Positions 48,008 to 58,438 of a DNA stretch of 64,000 nucleotides are shown here, piece after piece. The position numbers and the translations under genes are program-made. Location: contig OZ234493.1 in the NCBI GenBank assembly GCA_965153455.1, forward strand, positions 11,398,213 to 11,462,212, read 5' to 3'. The notes beneath the pieces are model-generated. The model saw only the letters and a list, made by a program, of their open reading frames with translations. It had not been told where the DNA came from and searched no databases. The stretch comes from Sphagnum compactum. Its lineage: Eukaryota; Bryophyta; Sphagnopsida; Sphagnales. Position 1 is the first letter of the stretch; every line of letters begins with the position of its first letter.

Positions 48008-49491
48008 ATGAATGGTGTTGCAGTCTGTGTTTCTCATGCTTCCACTGGTCATTGGAATTTGCAGAGGCAGAGGAGGAGGCCGCAATATGTAGAGGAAAGC
48101 TCTTTTTGTCGTCGTCGTCGTTGTGGTTTTTCTTCTTCTTCTTCTGCTCATTTTGGGGTGGCAGCGGATTTTTGTAGTCGCTATGCTTCACGGCAGCATC
48201 TGCAGTTGAAATGCGATTTCAGGTTTGCTGCTGCGGCGGCGGCGTACAACACTAGTACTGTTTGCAGCAGTAGCAGCAGGAGGTTTTGGAATTGTGACAA
48301 ACGGAGGCCGCGAATTGCTACGATCACACCGCATGCTCAAGCACAACAAGATCAGCAGCAGCAGCAGAACAAGTCTGATGAAAGCAGCAGTAGTTACAAC
48401 TCCAGGAGACAAAGCATTGTTGAAATTGCGGCAGAAGAATTACAGCAAGAATTTGAGTTCGATGGAGCGGGATCTGCATCTTCCACGAAAGAATTGGAGA
48501 GCATAGGAGACTGGGAGAAGGTACCAACACTGCCCAGGGATTTGGACGTCTCCAAGGATCGACATCCCTTCGACCCCCACAAGCCCAATTTCAGCCATCT
48601 GTTGCCGGAAGCTTTGCGTCCGTATCCATCTTTCGAGGGTTGGTTCGTGCGAATCTCGGATCCTTCCAACGCCTTGAGCGTAGCGATGATCATGGCCACC
48701 AATTACGCCACCGACGAGAGCCAGATCACTCTCCTTTTCTCACCGGCCCCGAGCGCTGATCACCGGGGAAACGAGCACGCCAAAGACGATAGAACTTTTG
48801 TGAAATCCGGATACACTTACGCTGTTGGTGTCCGGACCAAGGTGAGCAAGCGATCTTCCTCTCAGCAGCAAGCAAGCAAAACAGAAGCCCTAAACCCTAA
48901 ACCTGGCTCATCATTCTTTCTTTCATTTCTCCATTTTTCTTGTTGGTAGTGATGAAGAAAGCGAAGGCATGATGGCAAAGAACGTTTGCCATGAATGCTG
49001 CTGTATTTTGGTTTTGGGGGGATGATGATGGGGGGGAAAGGGAAATCAGGATGTAAGGTTTGTAGAGGTGGACACAGAGGAAGACTGGGTGGAAGAGGAT
49101 TTAGGGTTAGAATGTTTGCCATGAGTGCTGCTGAATTTGGTTTTGGGGGGATGATGATTTGGGGGAAAGGGAAATCAGGATGTAAGGTTTGTAGAGGTGG
49201 AGACAGAGGAGACTGGGCGGAAGAGGATATAGGGTTAGAATGATTGCCATGAATGCTGCTGAATTTTGGTTTTGGGGATGATGATTGGGGGGGAAGGAAA
49301 TCAGGATGCAAGGTTTGTAGAGGTGGAGACAGAGGAAGACTGGGACCAAGAGGAGTTAGGGTTAGAGCCCCGAGGGTTTCATTGGATAGCAAATGGAGTT
49401 GGCAGCCTCAAGGCCAAACCCCACTCCATTGATCTCGATTTCACTGTTGAAGGCTACCATTTCAAAGCACACTTGACTAAAGAGGTGTAAC

Positions 49492-49553
<62 letters not shown>

Positions 49554-51022
49554 ATCTTAAACACATCTTCTGTGGCTGTGTATGGATTCATGATTTTCTT
49601 ATGGCTTCTCTCTCAAATCATCAGAAGCTGGAATCCTTCTTGAACTTTCTAATGGTGTTCTTGCTTGGGGCTACTATTGCTCTGCAATGAATGTAGGTGC
49701 TGTGGGATCTTCATAAATCAGAGAAAGGGCCTGAAGGTTGGGCCAGATTTGTGCCCATCATTCCCACGCACTGGTATGTCTATAGCCTGGGCTCAACTGT
49801 CGAATACAGTTTCCAAAATCTGGAGAAAGGCGTAGATAACCAAGGTCTCGCATGGGGTCATGTTGAGAAAAACTGGGGTCAGACATTTCCCGCTGGTCAT
49901 GTCTGGGTGCAGGCAATCTCAGCAGATAATACTTCACAGGTTTTTTTTAAAAAACTTCTCCTCCTCCACTGATCAACTCTGACAAAGAAACTTCTCAATT
50001 CGCTTTGAACATTTTCAGTTGCAGCTGCAATCACAGTTAATCATAGATCAAAGACTGCAAGGCTCACCAAGTCATTCTCTGCAAATACATAAATTATTTT
50101 CAATGTATGGTAAGCTGCAGGAATAATGAGGTGGGTCTTAGGATGATGAACACATTGATCCCCAACACTGACAACAGGCTCTCTTTGTTTGAATTCAATC
50201 TGGGGATGATTCCTGCATCCACTGGGATGTTGAGCTAAATTGAAGTTCAGAAGAAGCTTACTTTCACAATCTTGTTCAAAATTCTACTCTTCACAGATAA
50301 AACAAATAGATCTTCCTTAAAAGAGGTGTGATGTGCAGGTGGTGTGCTCAGGAGCATCTTTCAAGACTCCGGGAGGAAAGCTTGAATCACCGCACATTTT
50401 TGTACTAGGCTACCGTTCACCATCACACAAGCTGGATTTTCGCTCAAATGACTTGGGCATACTTTTTAAAGACATACATTTTGCTCCACAAGAAAGTCGC
50501 TTCTCTGTCACAGCTGTTGGTGCGTCACATTCTATTGAGGTAACATGATTAAACCTAGGGGCAATGTTAGTAGAGATGGTTAGATGTTTGTTTTTGTTTG
50601 AAGTAAGAGTAGGTAGTAAACGCCATCTTTACACCCATGGGGCATGCATGTACAGACCTTGGATGCTTGTTTTATCTGTGAAGAGTAGAGTTCTGAAGGA
50701 GAAAAAAAGCATGAATCTGGCAGAAACACAAACTGATGGTACTTGATGACATGGATTGCAGGTGTCAGCCTATGCTCCGTTTGAAACATTCTCAGATGCA
50801 GTTTTGGCACCAATGTCAAAAGTAGACTGGAAGCCTGCCTGCCGAGAGTCGTTTTTGGCAACAGTAGAAATCAAAGTGTATGAGCATTTAGCATGGGGTG
50901 TGGCTGGACAGAAGCTTGTGGAGCAACAGACATTTGAAAATGCAGCACTCGAGTTTGGTGAGGATTTACTCTCCACCACCACCAACAACGAAGAAGGTCA
51001 AGATGGTGAAGGAGAGAATTGA
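48008..51022 (+). CDS. tocopherol-cyclase-like (AttH/VTE1-type) protein, probably plastid
   Basis: Five exons: 48008-48841, 49305-49484, 49697-49939, 50339-50539 and 50762-51022. All are phase 0 with GT-AG introns; 572 residues. Residues 1 to about 100 are rich in Ser and Arg with few acids, as in a plastid transit peptide. The domain starts with PSFEGWFVRISDP near 205; it then has GFHWIANGVGSL, HVEKNWGQTFPAGHVWVQA near 393-411, and a C-terminal ACRESFLATVEIKVYE block with ENAALEFG. The FEGW and EKNWG..FP..W.W.Q motifs are those of tocopherol cyclase and related two-barrel lipocalin-like proteins. True VTE1 closes the tocopherol ring in plastids. This protein is clearly a divergent relative, so the reaction is not assigned. 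Exon 2's start lies in a triplicated junction and is the least certain point. Confidence 0.85.
48983..49366 (+). repeat. tandem triplication across intron 1-exon 2 junction
   Basis: Three copies, at 48983-49113, 49114-49241 and 49242-49366, of about 125-131 bases. Each has the last 60 bases of intron 1, a 3' splice site (AAATCAG) and the first 60 bases of exon 2. The copies of the exon start are at 49050, 49179 and 49305. Only the third reads in frame into the rest of exon 2. Confidence 0.88.
49495..49551. repeat. (CT)n(CA)n microsatellite
   Basis: A compound dinucleotide repeat just after the exon 2 donor of the tocopherol-cyclase-like gene. Confidence 0.9.
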
Positions 51023-51937
51023 ACTTGAACAACCAAAATGTAAAAGTTCCACTGACCCATAGTAGGGTTCCAATTATACCTGGTCCACCTCTGTTGCCAA
51101 TTGTATATATATTCCAGGTGGTTCAAACTTCATTTGTTTTGATTTGAGATGATTGAATTCCCAATTTTAAACACTTTTCCAATGCAATATCTTCAGTGTC
51201 AACTTCTTGAAAATTTTCTGGTTGAGCCAAACAGATTAGTCTTTGATGGATCTTCAAGAGATGGTCCTGTATTTCAATGGTTTTGCCTGATTGAATAAAC
51301 TCTGCTGCTCGGATTGTCTTGTTTTGCATGGAATGAACAATCCATGCAGTTAGTTCAGTGAGTAGAAAATTTTCACTTTCCATATGTTCTTCACTTTGTC
51401 ATTCTTGATTCAATACAGGATTTGTCTTGATCATATCGAGTACCCTTGTTTGCTCAATCTGTTACATTGAAGCTGAAAGATGGTTGTGCATTTTGCACTG
51501 ATCTCTTTAATCATCTCAAAAAAATTATTTTGTGCATAATTTGTTGAGTCTTGAGTTTAGCCAAAGTGTGATTTACAAGCAAATGTTGCATTTCGTGTTG
51601 CCATTGCATCCATCCCTCTCTTGACGATTTGTCTTCAATTCTATTTGGGATCTGGCAACTGACCACAAACACAACACCACTTTGCAGCAGTCTTATAACT
51701 ATCAATTAATTGAACACATCTCTGCAACTGATCAAATCAAATTTTTCTTCTCTCCCCTAAAACACCCACCGCCAAAACCAAGCCTGTGCATAGTTCCTCA
51801 AAACTTCCAAACCAAATTTCTTTCAAATCTTGTTTCAACATGCCATGAAACTATTCACAAGCTGGTGTGATCATTGCTCATTGTTTGAATTGAATTGTAG
51901 TGTCCAATTTGCATCTGTACCACTTAAGTATAGGGGA

Positions 51938-52035
51938 AAAGCCTGCTCCCAAAGGCCTCCCCTAATTGATGAGGGTTGTTGCAGCCTCACGGGTGTAGGC
52001 CTGAAAATTAGGGGAGGCCACTGGGAGCAGGCCTT
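51938..52035. repeat. MITE-like inverted repeat
   Basis: Arms 51938-51966 and 52007-52035 pair almost perfectly (AAGCCTGCTCCCAAAGGCCT... and its complement), separated by about 40 bases. The arms are GC-rich against AT-rich surroundings. No coding capacity. Confidence 0.8.
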
Positions 52036-52989
52036 CCCGAATGGAAAGAACAGTTTTTTCTTCAAATGGTGGAAGGGTCTTGAACCGATGAACAAACTTC
52101 TTATAAACCTCTTATAAACTTTATGAAGCAAAATAAACTTCTTATAAACCTTCTTATAAGTGTAAGATCTCTCCCACTCTCAAGGACAGTAGGTGTTGTA
52201 TCCCTGTTTTTGTTGTAGGAGAGCTAATCGTGGATATAAGGTACCATTCAAATACATGAGGAAATTTCTGGAGTGTTTTATGATTACTATAAGGACTCTA
52301 AGAAGGTTGATTCTTACTTAATAAGCTCCAAACAAACTTTGTTGCAACATTGGAGGGTGTTTGGCAAATAAACTGAGGAAGCAACTGTCTCAGTTCCATT
52401 CGAGTAAAGGTTTGTTCCCACACATCATTTGTCAAATTCATACTATGATATGGTACACCGCGACTTCCTGCCAGTAAATCCAACCATGTTGCCTTCTTTT
52501 AGTGTTCAAGTTTTGAATATTGAACAATTTTTTTATGGGTTTGCTGCGGTTTTAATCATAAGCTTAAGGTGGACTTAAGGTGAACTAAGCCAACTTTAAT
52601 CCTAAGTTTATGAACTCTTGGACACATGTCTTTTGAGCAATATCTTTGACATAATACAATTAATCACAATGTTAACAAATTTTACCAAAACATGGTTTTA
52701 AATATTGAAATTTCATATTTATTACATAAGATTTGCACAAGATTTGAAAGAATGTATGAATAGTTTACTAGCAACAATGAAAGCATAGCAATGAAATCTA
52801 AAACACCAAGAATATTATGGAAAAAATTCTCCACCGGGTCATTGCATGGATAACCTCCTTAGATGGCGGGGCAAACCCTATGCAAGTCCCTCCTTCAATT
52901 GACACCTTAGGGGCTGTTACTTTGAAAACATCCTTGCCCTGGGGTGTCATCCTACACTTTTGATCACAATGAATAGGGAGGGAAGGTTT

Positions 52990-53071
52990 TTACACCTACT
53001 CCTTGAGTGGGAGGGATCTTACACCTATAACTAGGCATAATTTCCTTCCCACTCTTAAGGAGTAGGCGTAA
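52990..53071. repeat. inverted repeat of the TACACCTACTCC family
   Basis: Arms 52990-53012 and 53047-53071 are imperfect complements (CCTACTCCTTGAGTGGGA-type). Related in sequence to 53317-53415. Confidence 0.7.
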
Positions 53072-53316
53072 GATCCCTCCTCTTTTTGCAAAGGGATATT
53101 CATGTACCCTAAAGTGTTAGGGTGAGGGCATTCCCAAAATAAGGGGCTAGGATTCTTGGTGATAACCGAGCCCAACCCACAATTTGGGGAATGTTTCTCA
53201 CTTGTGTCTCTTACTTGTGTGCTTTACCCATTGTAAAGCACATGGCAAATGTTTTCTTTAAACATTTGTAAATCATGAGGTGTAAGAGGAAGAGGGTTCT
53301 TATGGCTAGTATGAAC

Positions 53317-53415
53317 GAGTGGGAGGGACCTTTACACCTATAAGTAGGCATAATTTCCCTCCTACTCCACAAGAGGAGCTACTCCTACTTATAGGTGTAA
53401 AGGTCCCTCCCACTC
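53317..53415. repeat. perfect 32-base inverted repeat
   Basis: Arms 53317-53348 and 53384-53415 are exact complements (32 of 32), with a 35-base loop. Related words (GTGGGAGGGA, TACACCTA, AAGTAGGCATAAT) occur at 52990-53080 and 62551-62600. Confidence 0.9.
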
Positions 53416-53644
53416 TTATGAAGTAGCCATAACATCACCTCCTCTTTTCTTGGAGGGATATTCACAAAGGTAAGGTGCCCTCCAAGGAGAGTCAAAAATT
53501 ACTCTAAATGCTTTACAAATACCTATTAGGCTGCTTCTCCAATAGGCACTTGGAAGATGCATACAAAGCCAAGTTTGTGTTATGTGGATGAGTTTTATGA
53601 GGACTTTGAGTTATTCTTGGATCTTATCTCCTTTGATTGGGTAC

Positions 53645-54256
53645 CTAGCCTTCTCTCCATCTTAGCACAAGACTTTTTTTCTTCAAATTGATTTTGTTGG
53701 AATTCCCATGGGTAAAGGAGGCATTATACTTATAGTGAGTTGGGACCCTTGGATACTTGCTATGAAAGAAACTGTAGTTTTTGGGAGGCAGGTGAACTGG
53801 GGAAGATGGTAACCTGACAAGCTTCTTCTTTTTCTTGGGGGATTGAACAACACGGAGTTTCCTTTTGGCCATTTTTTTATTGCTGATTGCTCTAGATCCA
53901 CTGCAAGCACCCCAACATGATGTTAAGCTAGCCGGCGATCTAGACTGCTTGCTTGATGGAGATGGAGAACGGGAATTGGCTACAGGTGAAGAAGATCTTG
54001 ATAGCAATGTTGGTGTTGCTGGTGCTGAAAGAGCTTTTGGGAGTCTTGGGCATTCGGCTTTCTCGCATTTCTTAGCTCTAGGAATTGTGGGTGTATGTTC
54101 TCGAAGGACATTATCAAAGGGTGAAAGCCAAGGCTCCTTCACATTTGGAGATGGTGGCTTTTTAATGGATTCCTTACCTTCTGGATCACTACTGATCTCT
54201 TTCTCCCTAGAAGTCTCTTTGATTCCTTGCTTATCAGGCTCTTTCACATTTGTCAT
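53645..54256 (-). CDS. unrecognised Ser/Pro/Lys-rich ORF
   Basis: A 203-residue frame starting MTNVKEPDKQ at 54256. The first 60 residues are charged (Glu/Lys). Residues about 80-115 are a Ser/Pro-rich stretch (SRSSSPVANSRSPSPSS), and residues about 125-150 are a Lys/Arg cluster (PKKKKK) that could act as a nuclear signal. The tail is less structured. No domain is recognised. Codon use and the length, in DNA otherwise full of stops, favour real or recent coding, but it could equally be one exon of a larger gene or a transposon-derived piece. No neighbouring gene gives a clue to function. Confidence 0.35.
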   Translation of the reverse strand: MTNVKEPDKQGIKETSREKEISSDPEGKESIKKPPSPNVKEPWLSPFDNVLREHTPTIPRAKKCEKAECPRLPKALSAPATPTLLSRSSSPVANSRSPSPSSKQSRSPASLTSCWGACSGSRAISNKKMAKRKLRVVQSPKKKKKLVRLPSSPVHLPPKNYSFFHSKYPRVPTHYKYNASFTHGNSNKINLKKKSLVLRWREG

Positions 54257-57200
54257 TGACTCCCATCATCAATGATCATTAAGAAATTGATCTTTCTTGT
54301 AATGTTCTCTTCTTTTTGCAAATTTTTGATGTAACATCATTTGCTGACATCCCAAGAAAGATTTGACATTAATTGGTGATAGGTATATTTTCAAAATTAT
54401 TGTGAAAAAAAAAAAATTGCAGGAAAAAAATTGTTCCAAAACTCGAAACTTGGTTGAAATGTGATGAAATTTTCCTCCCAAAAAACAAAACCTTCTCAAA
54501 AAGCTGGTGAATTCTTTCTTAAATTTTTTGGAATTTATGACACAAATATTTGCCAAGATGAGAATTCGCCAAATAAAAAATGCAACGAGTCCTTCGCTTT
54601 TATAACTTCTTGTTCAAATACATCGTTATATCATATGACCCAATCTAGTATTTTGTCACTCATAAGAATTGAACTTTTGGACTTAAGGAACACTGACCCA
54701 TTTGGTGTGATTCCTGAATTAAATTAGTCAATCCATTTCTCTTCTTTAATTAACAATAGTCCTTCCTTATGGTAATCATTTTCCATCAATGGACAACATT
54801 GTTGAAAATGTAGCTGCTGATCTTAATGATGCACACACCTATTAACAACCCATTAGCAAAAAATATTCTTTGAAATCAAAATAGATGGACGCAATGTTTT
54901 TTCTTTCATTTTCTTGATATCGAAAATTTTGGAGAAGTTTAAGCCAAAAAAAATGTTAAAAAATTCGAATTTTACATTTTTTAAAATCCCAATTTCTTTG
55001 TCAAAAAGTGCCGAAATTTTGCTAAGAAAAAAAACATTGGATGGAAATTGCATGAAATTAGCTTCCACAAAGTTGATAGTCTCATTCACAAAATAGATAA
55101 ATGTGACAACAAAATTTTTGTAAAGGGTGTTGGGGAAATGTGCATTAGAAAGAAAGGGATGTCTTGGAGCCCAAGATTTTTGTAGATGAGGTATCTAGGC
55201 TTTTTGAAGAGATTAAGAAACCTTCCCTTTTACCCTCCTTTGTGATGGTGTCTCCTCAATGCTCAGTGTTTCTTTTGAATCATGACCTTTTGCAACATCC
55301 CAAATTATGGGTCCATGTTTCCCTCATCCCTTAAAATCACCTCCTATTTGCCAATAGTTAGATTAAGGGTATATGATTGCTTAAGGGCATCTTTACTCTT
55401 GACAAATGGAGAGGATTACTTTCGAGTATACAACTTATCCAAGTTAGTATCCCTCATTATAAACATAACACACACTTTCAAACAATAAATATTCACCCCT
55501 AAGCATTTCACATTTGTGGCCTAAATCTTGAATCTTTATGACAAATATCATTCATGAAAATCTCTAATTAAAAATGGTTTTGGTAATGTTAAAGACCTTG
55601 TAATTGAAGATATTGAACCAAGTTGTTGTCCTTTTTGCATGTGATCACAATTGGAGTAATTTTGAATTTATTCAATACAATAATCATATAATAGGTTGAA
55701 ATATATATATATATATATATATAGTAATTGTGTTTAGTAATTTATAGCTTAAAGGAAATGTATTTGATTTGAAAATTACAAAACAACACCATATCTTGTA
55801 TTTCCCAATGTTGTCTTTGAAATTAGCTTTATTTAGTGGGTATAGAACAATGAAACTTGCCAACAAGTGTACTTTGTGTATTTATGTCTAAAGGTGATAA
55901 CTTAGCATGAGTGCATTTTAATGCAAAAGTTTTTTGACTACAAGTTGACGTTCTAAAAACATTGCTTCAATTATATTGAAAGTTGATATAGGCAAACATT
56001 AAACAAATGTAATGAATTAGATACAACTTAATCTCCACGACTTTGGATATGTTTACAAGTTTGAATGTATTTGATGTTTGAATCAAATTAAAAGAATGTT
56101 TAGATATTTTTGTTGTCAAGTGTGTTAGTTTAACTGTTCAATTAGGTTTTAATTAGTTAGGGATAAACTAGGTTAATTAAGTTAATTAGTTAATTTTGAA
56201 CCAGTTCAAATGTGAATGAGGTTTGGGATATTTGTTACGGGATATAACCCCATTTTGTGTGATCTCAAATCACTTTTGGTGATTCAAAAACTGATTCACT
56301 TGGAACAACACAAGAATCCAAGCCCAAAACATAAGAAATCAAAACACTTACATAACAAAGAAAATTGCAACCCACATTGGCTAATGTGTGTTTTGGATGT
56401 GATGTACCATTTAGGGTATTTCTATGTTATGTGTGTGAGTGTGATGACAACAATGGTTATAGGCATCAACATAGGAGCGCACAACATAGCATCTCATTAG
56501 AGGATGTATGCATGGCCCATTGGTTTAAAATTGATTATTGTAAATGAGGGATGAATGTCCAAATTTAATGGAAGTTTTTTTAACATTGTTTTATTTTCAC
56601 CAATATCTAGTTTATGTAAAATGTTTTAGAATTTTTGGAAAGTTGCACAACAAATAAAAATTCAAATATCTTCTCCACACTAGCCTAAGGAAGGCATCTT
56701 GAAAACTTGCACAATGGATGTAAATCAAGGAAAATGAAAGCATTTGAAATAGTTGCACAATGAATGAAATTGAAAAACCTTGGTACTAATTTTTCAAGGA
56801 AGGCATTTATGGAAGTTTGGATGAAAACCAAAAGAAGTTGGCCACAATTCTTAAACAAGATGTTCAAGAAAGTTGCACAATCAATAAAACTACAAAGAAA
56901 TCAAAGCATGCAACAAAGTTGAACAATGGATGAAAAAGTGGCCATGTTCCCTTGCACTTCCCTAAGGAAGTTGTTGAAACCAACGAAATTGCACAATTGA
57001 TGAAAACTCAAGAAATTGGCCCCTTTTCCACATAAAAGGAATTTAAAGGAGTTGCACAATGGATGTAAATCTTGTGAAAATGTTGTTGTTTCAATGCAAA
57101 TTTTGAATTTTTTTTTGTTGTTTCAGATGATTATTCAAAGAAATTGAACCCCATTTAATAAAAGATTTTCCCATCCATCAAAATTTTTAACTTTCCCAAC

Positions 57201-58438
57201 TAAATGAACCATTCATGGTAAAAGGAGCCACAAGTGCCAAGGTCAGAATCCTTACCAAGGACTGCATTTTACACATGTCCTGCATGTATTAATCTATTAA
57301 ATACTGAAACTATATTTTAAATGTAATTTTTGGGACTAAATATCAATATTGAAACCAAACATGACCCATATTATAATTTTATTTTTATTTTTTGCATGAA
57401 GACCTAGATTATAGTAATGTACAATTTTGTTTTAACCATGATTACAAATTTTGAACCTTTTTAACCATTAAGGACGTATATAATCAAAATTAATAACATC
57501 CATTCAAAGGATTCAATACATATGCATTTTAAAATATAAACACATGTGGCCCTTCTTATGAAGTATATTAAAGCCCATAATAATTTTGAAAACATGTGGT
57601 GAACATTTGGGTAACAAAATGCATGTTCAAATTTTAGAGTCCTAAAAAGGACCCTATCAACAAATGTTTTGTGTATGATAAAGGGTGCAAACATGATAAC
57701 ATGAGCCACACCCGACCTTTTGGAACTACTTTTTAAACTGCTTTATTATTGGAATATTCCATAAAAAGTTTTGGAAAAAATCTTTAAAAATCATGATAAT
57801 TTTCTTTATAGTACTTTGATAAGGTTTGCATTAAAAATTTGTCCAGAATATGTCATTTAGAAACAATTCAAACTAGTGAACATGCCCTTTTACTACTTAA
57901 AAACACTGGTTATAGTATTTTATTAGTGTTTTTCATATTTTTTATTCATTTGATTAATTTCAATTTATTCACAAGTTCCCATGATATATTATGAATGTTA
58001 TCATATAAGTAAATCCTACAATTTCAACACATAATTAAATTACATTTTCAATAACATAGAACATTAAGCACTAGTTACACTTGTTGTGGTACATGTTACC
58101 ATGATTACACCCTAAAGGATGTAATAACATAGTGAAATGACTCCAAATTTATAGGATATCAATTTCATGAATAAACAAGCAAACCCCAAATTATGAACAA
58201 ATAATTTTATATATATAATTATTAATGATTTTTCAAAATAGTAGAGGTACAATTTTTCATTATAGTTAACAAGTGATTTGGTTCCTTTTATTGTGATTGC
58301 ACCCAAATCCATTTTCTTCCATCATCAAACCTTTCAAAAACCTCTAAATGATACAAGTTGGCATTCAAAGAAAATGAATATTGACCCCAAGGTGGACACT
58401 AAATGTTAAAATTTTGCATTATTTGTGTCAAACAATAT
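54257..58438. other. AT-rich spacer
   Basis: No gene is seen. It contains an (AT)n run (55699-55722) and a degenerate repeat (56640-57070). Short open frames lack family features. Confidence 0.6.
56640..57070. repeat. diverged tandem repeat with AGTTGCACAATGGATG word
   Basis: The word or close variants recur at about 56642, 56708, 56753, 56870, 56922, 56987 and 57051, each followed by AAA-rich sequence and often preceded by AAGGAAG. Spacing is irregular at 45-115 bases. Confidence 0.65.

Larger units (their letters stand above)
51023..53644. other. AT-rich spacer with inverted-repeat elements
   Basis: No gene is seen. It holds the 3' region of the upstream gene and at least three short inverted-repeat elements listed separately. 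Confidence 0.55.

Noticed and set aside
14493-51022. Possible biosynthetic or functional cluster of the four plus-strand genes
   Set aside because: The families (PILS, ABCG, BAT1-like, tocopherol-cyclase-like) have unrelated roles and large repeat-filled gaps; shared strand alone is weak evidence.
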